Assembly: GCA_022606135.1 (NCBI GenBank)
Contig: JABYQN010000007.1
Coordinates: 124,001 to 188,000, forward strand
DNA length: 64,000 nucleotides
Reading direction: 5' to 3'
Origin: Fomes fomentarius
Lineage: Eukaryota > Basidiomycota > Agaricomycetes > Polyporales > Polyporaceae
A program made the translations under genes and the position numbers. Under the pieces are notes generated by a model. The model worked only from the letters and a program-made list of their open reading frames with translations. It made no database searches and was not told where the DNA came from. This document shows, piece after piece, positions 55,028 through 64,000 of this stretch. Every line of letters begins with the position of its first letter. The stretch's first letter is position 1.

Positions 55028-58000
55028 GATATCGCCGCGAGCTGGGAGGAGGGAAGAGGCGGGAAATGACTGGGAGGAGAGGATGGAGGCGGCGGGCGCA
55101 GCAGTCAGTGCATGCGGTGGGAGAAGATGGCGGACGGGGAGGAGGAGGAGGAGGGCGAGATGAGAGAGGCGGGAGATGATGAGGCAAGAACAACAACAAC
55201 AACGCTGGCGAAGCTCTCTTGGCCGCCGAATCAGACTGTCCTGCCAATTGGCCGGCCCTGCTCTCGGCTACTACGCTCGACCTATGTATACTCCCCCCGC
55301 CTCCTCACTCTCCCAGCCCCATATCAACACACAAAATGGCTGCTGTGCTCGTCTCGCCTTTCTCCTCTCATCTGTCTAACCAACCTCACATATTTTGTCG
55401 CTGGGCTCGGACGCCCGCCCTCTGCGCCGAGGGAAGGCCGCATGCGATCAAGTCCACATCTCGAATGCGCACTGCACGCCATCGGACTCGGAGCTCAGAG
55501 CTGTCCAGTGCGGTACGCACGCAGCCGCATGGACGTCTTGGTCGCCGCGACGGCTCGGGTTGGAGATCGTCATCGCCATGCATCGGCAGTACTCCGAGTC
55601 GTACATCGCGGGCTCGAGGCATCGCAATCATTGAGCGCGTCCTCGCCCCGGACCAACTCTGTTTTATTGCCGTCCGAAACGGGATACAACAGCGCATCCG
55701 GATCTGGTGCAAACAGCCCGAGAGTCCAGTTCTCCGCAATATTATTCCCTGCCACGAGGCCTCACTCCAGCCGCGATCTCGCCAACGAGAGCGCCTTGTG
55801 CGTGCGCCGACAACGCCCGCCCACTCCCGCGCACGCCTCATGCTAAACAGTCTCCAGTTCTCCCACGTGGATGCTCTCTATCAACGTCCACAGCGGATGG
55901 CAGCCCACACACTGTCCATCTCCATCTCCTCTTCTCCTGCCACGGTCCCACACTGTGCACGCTTTCCGACTTATCCAGCAGAATCTGCCTCCCAGCCCGC
56001 CCATCGTCCTTCTCGATCTCTCAACGTCTCTTGGGCCGCCAACGCGCTCCCGTGCTCAGAATAACCTGGGCTCATCCTAGGCCGACATGCCCAGCTGCAC
56101 CGATATTCCCTCTATTCGAATTCCCCGCTGGAGCCATGCCCACGGTCATCGTCCCAAAAGTGCAAACCTTGTCTGGATCGGGCCACATTTCCGACGCCGT
56201 CCAATTGGCTTGCGGGCGATGGCCTTCTAGCTCCTGCACCGCTGCACCAGAAGCCGTCGTACGCATACACGTAACGTAACCGCCCGCATTCCTCGTCCTC
56301 TTCCTCATCACAGATAACTGCTCCATGACACGCGTCTGCGTGCATGCCGCTCATAAGCCCCGCTCCCGTCCGCGTATGGTCTCATTGCCTCGTCTGAGCC
56401 TAATAGCAAACGGCTATCTCTTCCCGGCCTTGGCCCAATGACGCACCCATCGTCTCCAATGCGGCCAATATCGCAACCGGCCGACATGAGCTTCCAATTC
56501 GCCATCCGTCTTCTCGACTTGACCTCTCTCGCTGCTTATAGCAGTACGCATAGTCGACACATCCCCAACAATCACTTGGGCATCCACTCGACAAGCAGGC
56601 TCGAGACTTGGTACCCCAGGCGTCGCGCCGCGCGCATACAAACATTTCGGAAGCCACCTCAGCCAGAACCTGGCCCATTGACATCACGTACCAGATACCA
56701 GGGATCAGGTAGCACTCCCTCAGCACTTCTGACCTTCCACAGGTCGCCCTATCGCCCCTTCCTGACTCGACTCGCGCGGCTGGCTGTCACCGCCGATCCC
56801 CCGCAGCCCGTCAAGCGAGCTTTGTACGGCCTTTCAATGTCCGCGATCTGAGCGCGACCCTGGCCCCGTCGATACCAACGAAGGGCAATTCACTCACGCA
56901 CGGCTTGGTCCCGCCGATCGCGCCTCAGCTCGGAGGGTTCATATTCCCATGCATGCATGGCAATGGCGTCGACGTCGACGTCGACATGCGCAGTGTGCCA
57001 GCGTAATATACTCGAAACTTCGCACGCACGGCCCTGCATACACCAAGCATCGCAAGTCTACTGCTTTCGCCAGCCAGTCTTAGACGCCCGGACGAGACTT
57101 CCTAGGTGAGCCGTACAGTGTACATCAACACATCACCTTCCAAGTGTGGTGGCGGTCCCGAGAACGCCTTTCACGTTTAAACGTCGATGCACGGCTTGGG
57201 GGCTCCACCGCGGGACCGAGTCCGAGGATAACCGAGCCACAATGCGTTGGCGATTGGTTTACCCCCTTCTCCGTCTGCACATCTGCCCTTATGCCGTCCA
57301 CAGCAAGCAGTAGTCGTTGTGCCCGATCTGGACACTCCGAAATAGCCAGCGTTGGAACGATAGAGCGATCGGATGGATGCCGGCACCTCCGCTATCCCCG
57401 TCCGTCCCGCAGCACAAGGCTGCATAATACGTATCACAACGTCAACGTGCACAGTCTCCGCCCCTTGTGTTCGAGTGCCCTTGTGCCTTTTGCAGCGTGC
57501 ACGCTGTACAACGGGAGACGTGGCACGACGTGGGACTTGGGAAAATGCATATGGTATCAGGCTCCGTAGTCAATGAGCCGCTGCGCATGCTGACATGTCT
57601 CGACGAGAGCGGACACCCATCACACTCACACAGGCACAGGTCGATCAATATTCAATACATAGTCGCTGACGGACATATACAACGCGTACGTCCGCGTCCG
57701 CGTCCAACGCCCTGGCTAGATCCAATCAATCAAAAAGCATGTGAGTCGCACCTAGACTCTCGGGGGTGGGGGTTATAACTTATGAGGACAACGACCGGAT
57801 GCCCAGTGCGGAAGGAACGTGCCGCACTTGCACTTTGTGTACATACCAGTAATAGGCACTGGCAGGTGATATACATAAGTAGCAACACAACGCGCCTTCG
57901 CGTGCCTGTCTCACGTTGGCGTTCCTGCCCTAATACATAGATGTCAGCCTATACGTTGAGCCTACACCGGGGCCTCAGGTACCCGTACACCCCCCACGTC

Positions 58001-59079
58001 AAAGCTGTAAATGGAGGATCTCCGCTGCGGAACTTTAACGAGTAGTAAAGTAGCAAGTATGTACATACGATCTTGTCAGTTGCCTGTGCATCGGTGCAGG
58101 GTTGCGTGCTGAACGTGTACGGTGGTCGCGACGTCGATGTCATACATGCGCAAGGTCCGAGTCGCGTCTCGGACGTTTGGCATCGCCGGGCATCATCATC
58201 CACGGGAGGATTCTCAGAGGGGCCCGACGGGGGTTTGCTGTGGGTTGTGCCACGACCGGGTCTTTCAGGTTACGGTGGTTAATACCTGACACATGTACTT
58301 GAACGTGCACATCTGCACGAGAGATTGTACGTAACGACGACTTTTAACCGCCGCTGTGTTGCCCGTCAGAGCCTGACAGCCAGCTCGACATTTTTTTGGT
58401 TACTTATAGGATGCACGGAAAATGCTGGCGCCAGCCTAGAAGGCGTATGTAGATTGAAATTCCGGAAAGTGGCCACATGTGTATGTAGCAGTCAGCTCGA
58501 ACAAGAGTCCGACGAACACTAACAACACAGCAGATTCTGACATAGCAAATTCAATGATATACTTTCGCACTTCTCACATTCCGAGTCGAGACCGACCACA
58601 CACGATGCACGGCGACTCGAGATTCATATCATACCGGCCATACCGCCCATTCACGATACCCGGGCCCCCATGAGTCTACGTGGCCCATGCACTCGGACAC
58701 ACAGCGCAATCGCGGACCGCCCTCCCCAGACTCGAGCCACCGGTCCAAGACACCGATCAAAGCCTATGCAGAGTAGTACTTCAGTCAACAGCCAAACACG
58801 ACATGCACCGCATGCCTCCATGACCACCCCCCGAGGTCTATCTATCTATAGCTATCTACTTCGAGGCCCCGGGGTCCGAACTTTGAGCTTGCATGCTTGT
58901 CTGCCTGTACCCTCGCGATGGCTATCGCATGCGAACTCGCGACCGGAGGACGGACACATGGGCGACGAATGCCGCGTGATCATCCGTGGACACAGGCCAA
59001 GACACTATCAGTATCACCGACACGCACGACCTGGCCGCAGAACGCCAGCGTCTCCCCGAATGCGCATACGAATGGATCT

Positions 59080-59202
59080 AAAAAGAAAGCAAAAGAGAAA
59101 AAGAAAGCAAAAGAGAAAAAGAAAGCAAAAGAGAAAAAGAAAGCAAAAGAGAAAAAGAAAGCAAAAGAGAAAAAGAAAAAGAAAGAGAAAGAGAAAAGAA
59201 AA
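59080..59202. repeat. 18-bp tandem minisatellite, five perfect copies plus degenerate tail
   Basis: Unit AAAAAGAAAGCAAAAGAG repeated at 59080, 59098, 59116, 59134 and 59152, then breaking down into AAAGAG-type hexamers to about 59202. On the plus strand it reads as a Lys/Glu/Ala hexapeptide repeat. All purines except one C per unit. No supporting gene around it. Confidence 0.9.
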
Positions 59203-59420
59203 GCACATAGCGGTCGGTTGATGCCCTGGGCGCCGCAAACGAGCAGCTCGAGCTCCCCGACGGAACGATATCCTGAGAGACCCGCGACGACGAGTGGACA
59301 ACCGAGGACTGAGGTTGAGGTACCGCACTCTGCGAATGCCTGGTGACTCTGCTCGATAATACATCCATCCCAAGCATTCATGGCAACGGGAATAGCTCAT
59401 AGCTCACTCACCCCTGTCCC

Positions 59421-59453
59421 TGCTCTCTGCTCTCTGCTCTCTGCTCTCTGCTC
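59421..59453. repeat. Heptamer TGCTCTC tandem repeat
   Basis: Nearly five copies of the 7-bp unit, about 180 bases beyond the RTT109 stop codon on its 3' side. Confidence 0.85.
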
Positions 59454-59635
59454 CATGCGGCTCCCCCAATGCCCGCCATTTGATTGCACGCTCGCAAGCC
59501 CAAGATTGTCGTTCCAAGCATAGTTCACTTTCCACATCCAAGAATCATCCTCTTCCAGAACCAACATCACCCCCGAAGTCCCTCAAATCCGCCTCCGCAC
59601 CTCCATCAACTCGAGTCGAGAGGAAGCCCCCGCGC

Positions 59636-61390
59636 TCAAGGAGGCGCAGGCTTCCTCTTCTTCCGCACCGCAAGCACAGTCACTGGAGCCGCAACAGCCG
59701 TGCCTTGCCCCTGCTGCTGCCGCCGCTGCCCGTTCCCGTTCCCGTTCCCGTTCCCGCTCTCGCCCCCGCCCTCGGTCGCGTTCTTCCCCGTGCTCGCCCC
59801 GCCGGCGCGCTCTGCACGCGGCGGGTTCCGCACCTCGATGCTCCCATAGATGTGGTCCCTGTACGTCTCGGGCGACGGCACGGGGTCCGGGAAGGGGTTC
59901 GGCGAGATCATCTCTGGGAGCCCACCGCCTTTCGCTGCTCCGCCTGCACCTGCACCTGCACTGAGGTGCGACCGTTTCGGTGGCGGTGTGCGGGGGTTTT
60001 CGAGCGCGGAAGACGTAGGGTGCTTGGGTTCTGGAGTTCGTGGCCGCTCCGGGTCGGCGGAGGTCGAGGCTGCTGGCGGAGATGAGGAGGGCAGAGCGGG
60101 TGCAGATGCTGATACAGATGCAGGTGCTGTGGCGGGGATAGCGGGGGCGTCGTCGCACAGACCCTTGATCACGCCTTCGAGAGTCTCCGTGGCCCGCACG
60201 GCGCGTTCCCGTGTCGAGAACTCGTGGTGGTTCATGAGCGACGCGACGATCCGCTGCACCATCTTCGCCGATACATGGCCGGGCTGGGGGGCGAGCGGGG
60301 ACGGCTGCGACGTGTTGTCGAGGTGCACAGGCGGAGGGGTGGACACGCAGAGCGTGAAGAAGCCCGTCACCGCGCCTGCGACGCATTCTTGCCGAAAAGA
60401 CATGCGTTCCCAGAACTCGTCCGGGGTCACTTGGTCGAGCTCTCCTTCTATGCGCGGCGGCTCATCCTTGTCTTTCCCTTCACTTGCGTCGTCGCGCTTG
60501 CTCACAGGCTTTCTCTCCCCCGACGGACCGCTTGATGCAGATGCCCGTGGGCGTTTTCGCTTGGGCGAACGCACCCCACTCTCCGTGGACTTAATGTACG
60601 CAATTTCGTCAATGAACCGCGACTTTGGGTCGTCCTCGAACCACGGTATGAGATGCCCAAGGTTGTGCGGCGCGTCGGGGTCGGTGTTTTGCGGACACGG
60701 TAAAGCGACGTCGGTCTGCGTATACGGATGTCCATACACCCACTGCACACGAGACGCATCCGCTGGAGCACTACGAGTGAGAGCACGGCTCAGAGAGGCG
60801 AAGGCCTCGAGCTCGGAGTACCCAGGTAGGATATAGTAGAGCTTGATCTTGCCCGTCCCCTTCAGTCGTGCGTCGACCTCTCCCGCTACCTCGCTATACA
60901 CCCTCTTCCACCACGCACAGAGCTTCACGTCAGACAGCGGGTGCTTGCCTTCATACTCGGAAGAGTTGGGGAAGAGGTATTGGTTCTGTGCGCGCGCGAA
61001 GAGCTGAATCCAGAGATGCTGCACGGAGATTGGGCGCGTCACCGGGTCGGCGTAGTACGTGAGGAAAGCACGTACGAGGGTCGCAGTCGGTGAGGGCGTC
61101 GACGCGTGTCCAGAGGAATCAACTTTGGAGACGTACAGTACGCCACAAGAAGTAGACGGGATGTTGTATACCGACGCCTCGATCGCCGTGACCAAGACGC
61201 GTGGAGCATCAGGCGTGGTTTGCTCGGACAGTAGGATCAAGATGTCGTGGAGGTACGTGCGGGGTCGTGGGTGTGCGTACGGAAAGAGTCCGTTGTGTTT
61301 GCGAGGTGCGGATGTGAGAACGTGGACATGGAATGTGCGCGTGCCTGGCAGGTCGGCGAGCGCGGCGAGGAGCTTGTCGCGCAGGCTCAT
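59636..61390 (-). CDS. RTT109: Histone acetyltransferase Rtt109 (H3K56)
   Basis: Single exon, 584 residues. Rtt109 is the fungal-specific KAT11 acetyltransferase that, with Vps75 or Asf1, acetylates new histone H3 on Lys56 (and Lys9/27) during replication-coupled chromatin assembly. Family blocks are clear: YLHDILILLSEQ, VTAIEASVYNIPSTSCGVLY, VSKVDSSG (Asp91, matching the known Asp89 region in yeast), RAFLTYYADPVTRPI, LFARAQNQYLFPNSSEYEGK, KLCAWWKRVYSEV, and PWFEDDPKSRFIDEIAY with Asp253/Asp254 matching the catalytic-core acidic pair. An insert (about 275-325) and the C-terminal 170 residues are low complexity, with a Gly/Asn repeat coded by the CCCGTT tract at 59728-59757 and a basic KKRKP end. 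Yeast Rtt109 is 436 residues, so the tail is an extension. Confidence 0.96.
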   Translation of the reverse strand: MSLRDKLLAALADLPGTRTFHVHVLTSAPRKHNGLFPYAHPRPRTYLHDILILLSEQTTPDAPRVLVTAIEASVYNIPSTSCGVLYVSKVDSSGHASTPSPTATLVRAFLTYYADPVTRPISVQHLWIQLFARAQNQYLFPNSSEYEGKHPLSDVKLCAWWKRVYSEVAGEVDARLKGTGKIKLYYILPGYSELEAFASLSRALTRSAPADASRVQWVYGHPYTQTDVALPCPQNTDPDAPHNLGHLIPWFEDDPKSRFIDEIAYIKSTESGVRSPKRKRPRASASSGPSGERKPVSKRDDASEGKDKDEPPRIEGELDQVTPDEFWERMSFRQECVAGAVTGFFTLCVSTPPPVHLDNTSQPSPLAPQPGHVSAKMVQRIVASLMNHHEFSTRERAVRATETLEGVIKGLCDDAPAIPATAPASVSASAPALPSSSPPAASTSADPERPRTPEPKHPTSSALENPRTPPPKRSHLSAGAGAGGAAKGGGLPEMISPNPFPDPVPSPETYRDHIYGSIEVRNPPRAERAGGASTGKNATEGGGESGNGNGNGNGQRRQQQGQGTAVAAPVTVLAVRKKRKPAPP

Positions 61391-61877
61391 CTTGAAGTAT
61401 TGTCTGAAAAGGCTACAGGGGTACTCTTTGAAGCATCATACGAGCGGGTGAACGTCCAGGAGGGCAGCAAAGACCGTGAGCACAAAGAAGACGAAGCCAT
61501 TCATCGCAGCGAGAGTGGTTCATGTTCCCAGCGCTCGTCTTAGCGTAACGCCCACTACTACCTTACTCGGTAATTCCCGCCTCAGTCCGACATATTGCGC
61601 TAACTGCCGCCACTGCCGCCACCTAGATATGGATGACCAAGCTCAATACAATGTTGTGATAGTCGACTGGTTATGCCAGAGTCTTCTATCAATGCATAGC
61701 TATGATACGTACATACATCTGGGTCGGAGACCGTCGGTCTGGTAGCTAGGGATTGTTGAAGCGTCCAAGATCGCTACGCTAATCACTACAGGAGAACGAA
61801 GCGAGGGTGCAGTCCCTGATCAGGCAGAATATACATGAGGTAGCGGGGTATAAATGGCTAGGAGCCAGAGGTCCACC
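61391..61877. other. Intergenic spacer upstream of RTT109
   Basis: About 490 bases between two minus-strand genes. No exon seen. Likely holds the RTT109 promoter and the 3' end of the DUF6534-type gene. Confidence 0.5.
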
Positions 61878-64000
61878 TTAGACAGCTGATGCGGTGGAAT
61901 ACATGGATGCATCTTCATCTTTTACGTCTTCCTTGGTTTCCTGGATGGCGTTCAAGTTCATGTGATTTGGCTGCTGGTCGGACCTATTGTTGTGTAGGCT
62001 CTGCGCACACTACACCTGTCAGCATCGCAGTTTTTGTCTCACCAGGTATCGCGACTGTCCACTGACCTTTCGACCGTGGTAGTGATTGCCATAATCTGTG
62101 ACTGTCTCTATTTGAACGGAGACTCCAGTCTCGAATCGACTCGGCTTTGAAACACATGTCAACTCTCGTTGCGAGGAGGGTGACCGTTACGTCTATTGAA
62201 TGCTACTTTACCTTGCTCGGAGACTTGGGATTCTCAACATACGACTGCGGTCCACTGAGCTTGTTCAACTGCACAGCGCCGGCGACCTTGTCTCGAAGAC
62301 TCTCACGGCTGTTGAGTCTGACGGAACCCAACGTCAACCCTTGCCGGCAGCATGTAGTAAATGACTCACAATGCAAGGAAAGAGTTCACATAGCCTGACA
62401 AGTGGCAGAGCTTCAATGCAACGCCTTGGCAACCGGTTTGAGGCCCTTACTCACATTTGCCCATGATCCAGAAGAAACTAAGCCAGACGAAGTTCGTCGG
62501 CATCACAGCAAACTGCTCGGAAGTTCAGCATGCAACAAGGTCTCGACTCTCGAGGACACTCACGGTGATCACGCAGATCGACGCAATCACACTGTGCTCC
62601 ACGGCCTCCGAATTAGCTGTAGACCCTTGTGTAATGGATGGCATATGCGACCTCGTACCTCGTAGTCAACCCACTGTTGACGCTATACACCATCATCCTC
62701 GTTACAACAGAGTCAGTCCTACACGCATGGAAGTCAGTGATCCTTTCTGACAGCATACAATGAAATCACATTGAATACATGCCTTCTCAGCCCGGTGCGC
62801 TTCCTGTACAGGTAGTAGCACATCGCGACGGCAATGAGGATGTCCGACGCAGCAGCCGAGCCCAAGCCGACACATGTCACCCACTAAGGCAGTAATGGCG
62901 GTAGGACATAGTGAGCATGTGAGAATGCACAATGTTCACATGGGAGTAAGCGTGCTCACCGTGAGGGTCGCGAATTTGGAGAACCGACCGAGTATGAACC
63001 TGTGCACACGACTCGTCAATGACCACTGATGTCACTAGGGAGCGATACTCACGACTCGACGGTGAAGACTGGTATTCCGTGCCAAATAACCGGGTCAGCG
63101 CATGCTTCTCAGACATCAATCACTGGTCGTTCTCACCGACACCGAGGCCTGCGAATATAGAACCTTCAGTTGGTACTCCTGATGCATGAGCCTAGGTGGA
63201 CCGCGGAGCTCACCGAAATGAAGCGACGCCAGTACAACCTGGATGAATGGACGTAAGACCCAGCTGAGGTGCGACGGACACGGGGACACGAGGGGCAGCA
63301 CTCACGATGACACCGGTGATGAACCAATTTCGACTCACTGTGGCAGCGGAAGCGAGGGATCGATGAGAATGTGACTCGGGGACCAAGACAATGCGCACTC
63401 ACTCATCCACACGCGACGTGCGAAGAAGCTATGCGTGCCAATAAGCAAATACACACGACAGCGGACCGCTTGAGAGGTGCCAAGAGTACGCACACTTCGA
63501 CGATAAGCCCGATGAGGCCCTGTGGTTGCCAGGCTATCTTAGCATCCCGGGTCTGAGGGAAAGTGACATGGCGAATGCACCCACATTGCAATCTGTTTGG
63601 AGCTACAGAAGAAGAGGAGCGAGGTTACGCGAGAACGAGGAAGAGGGATGCTCGCGACTGACCGCCATGCTCCTGCAAGGAAATGAAAAGTAAACACGAT
63701 GCGCATGGCCCAGTAGTAAATACATGCGTACGTACCACGAGAGAACGTCGAGATTGTCGTTGTTGCCAAAATTAGAGACAAGATACCTTATTCAAGTCGT
63801 CAGTGGGACGACATGCCCTTGAGAAAGAGATGAGGCATACCAGTATATGGTCTTTGTGCAAAGAACCAAATGCAGAGTATCCAGTAATCTTCATGCAGTT
63901 GTCAATCACTCAAGCAAGCGTTGGCATGAGCTCATGGCACGCACGTCAGAATGATAACCTAATCAGCACATAAGTATGAAGAATCAGAAGGGGACAGCAG
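61878..64000 (-). CDS. DUF6534-type multi-pass membrane protein, 5' end beyond right edge
   Basis: Twenty exons are visible, in transcription order 63958-63945, 63888-63841, 63786-63736, 63672-63663, 63602-63585, 63519-63494, 63428-63403, 63337-63306, 63238-63214, 63148-63137, 63068-63053, 62999-62960, 62883-62783, 62718-62659, 62591-62564, 62512-62455, 62394-62370, 62317-62212, 62144-62067, 62000-61878; 897 nt, 298 residues plus a missing N-terminus. All phases agree. Joined exons give the family pattern: LDTLHLVLCTKTIYWYLVSN, WSMALQTDCNGLIGLIVEVF, RRVWMMSRNWFITGV, hydrophobic GLGSAAASDILIAVAMCYYL, then VMPTNFVWLSFFWIMGK and NSFLAMLNSRESLR. This is the seven-helix DUF6534 family common in agaricomycetes, function unknown. 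The tail after residue 200 is hydrophilic. Five or more exons are 10-18 nt. The intron 62719-62782 starts with GC. Confidence 0.88.

Larger units (their letters stand above)
55028..59635. other. Gene-poor region, 4.6 kb
   Basis: No exon set with a recognisable protein could be assembled on either strand. The longest frames (55219-56064, 281 codons, and 55112-55846, 244 codons, both plus) overlap in different frames and are Ser/Arg/Pro-biased with no motif; I do not call them. GC content is high in 55000-56800 and falls around 57800-58600. Contains short tandem motifs near 55188-55203 (CAA), 56966-56984 (GTCGAC) and 57688-57708 (GTCCGC), plus the 18-bp and 7-bp repeats listed separately. A long promoter, a non-coding transcript or a fast-evolving gene with many introns would all fit. 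Confidence 0.4.

Noticed and set aside
55219..56064. 281-codon plus-strand frame (and overlapping 244-codon frame at 55112-55846)
   Set aside because: Ser/Arg/Pro-biased translation without motifs, with several long frames overlapping in the same GC-rich DNA; no splice pattern joins them into a recognisable protein.
58897..59346. Lys/Glu-rich 149-codon frame over the 18-bp repeat
   Set aside because: The coding look comes only from the repeat, which is open in several frames on both strands; the flanks show no protein signature.
59850..60836. 328-codon plus-strand frame
   Set aside because: Antisense shadow of RTT109, whose minus-strand protein is clearly conserved.

Overview
The window is nuclear DNA from a filamentous basidiomycete, most likely an Agaricomycete (mushroom or polypore type). 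The evidence is dense GT-AG introns of about 50-75 nt, F-box-like and DUF6534 membrane proteins typical of that class, and fungal-specific genes such as RTT109, a fungal PLD1/SPO14 and a non-reducing polyketide synthase. I saw no rRNA, tRNA, CRISPR or intact mobile element. Almost every real gene is split by introns, so the models below were spliced by hand. In each complete spliced model except the acyl-CoA synthetase, the exon lengths sum to a multiple of three.

Layout. 1-826 (-): a gene cut by the left edge. 1532-3205 (+): F-box/LRR-like protein. 5100-10747 (+): polyketide synthase with KS-AT-PT-ACP-ACP-TE and no SAT domain. 12629-13871 (+): F-actin capping protein alpha. 14137-16937 (-): long-chain acyl-CoA synthetase with an apparent one-base frameshift. 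17470-20089 (-): SAP-motif protein. 20336-22155 (+): F-box protein. 22699-23135 (+): TIGR04076-family protein. 23211-25179 (-): SET domain joined to a Tad3-type tRNA deaminase subunit. 25455-27322 (-): PHD-finger-like protein. 27715-34755 (+): phospholipase D (27 exons). 35105-43407 (+): splicing factor Prp8 (23 exons). 44026-48048 (+): PH-like, Ser/Pro-rich protein. 48777-49887 (-): Coq5. 50071-51283 (+): Fcf2. 52337-55027 (-): coiled-coil, low-complexity protein. 55028-59635: gene-poor stretch with simple repeats. 59636-61390 (-): Rtt109 histone acetyltransferase. 61878-64000 (-): DUF6534-type membrane protein in at least 20 tiny exons, 5' end beyond the right edge.

Functionally this is mostly a housekeeping neighbourhood: splicing, rRNA processing, tRNA editing, H3K56 acetylation, ubiquinone synthesis, actin capping, lipid signalling. 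One lone polyketide synthase is embedded in it without recognisable tailoring enzymes. The items most worth a second look are the SET-Tad3 fusion, the SAT-less polyketide synthase, the micro-exon DUF6534 gene (with one GC-AG intron), and the acyl-CoA synthetase frameshift.
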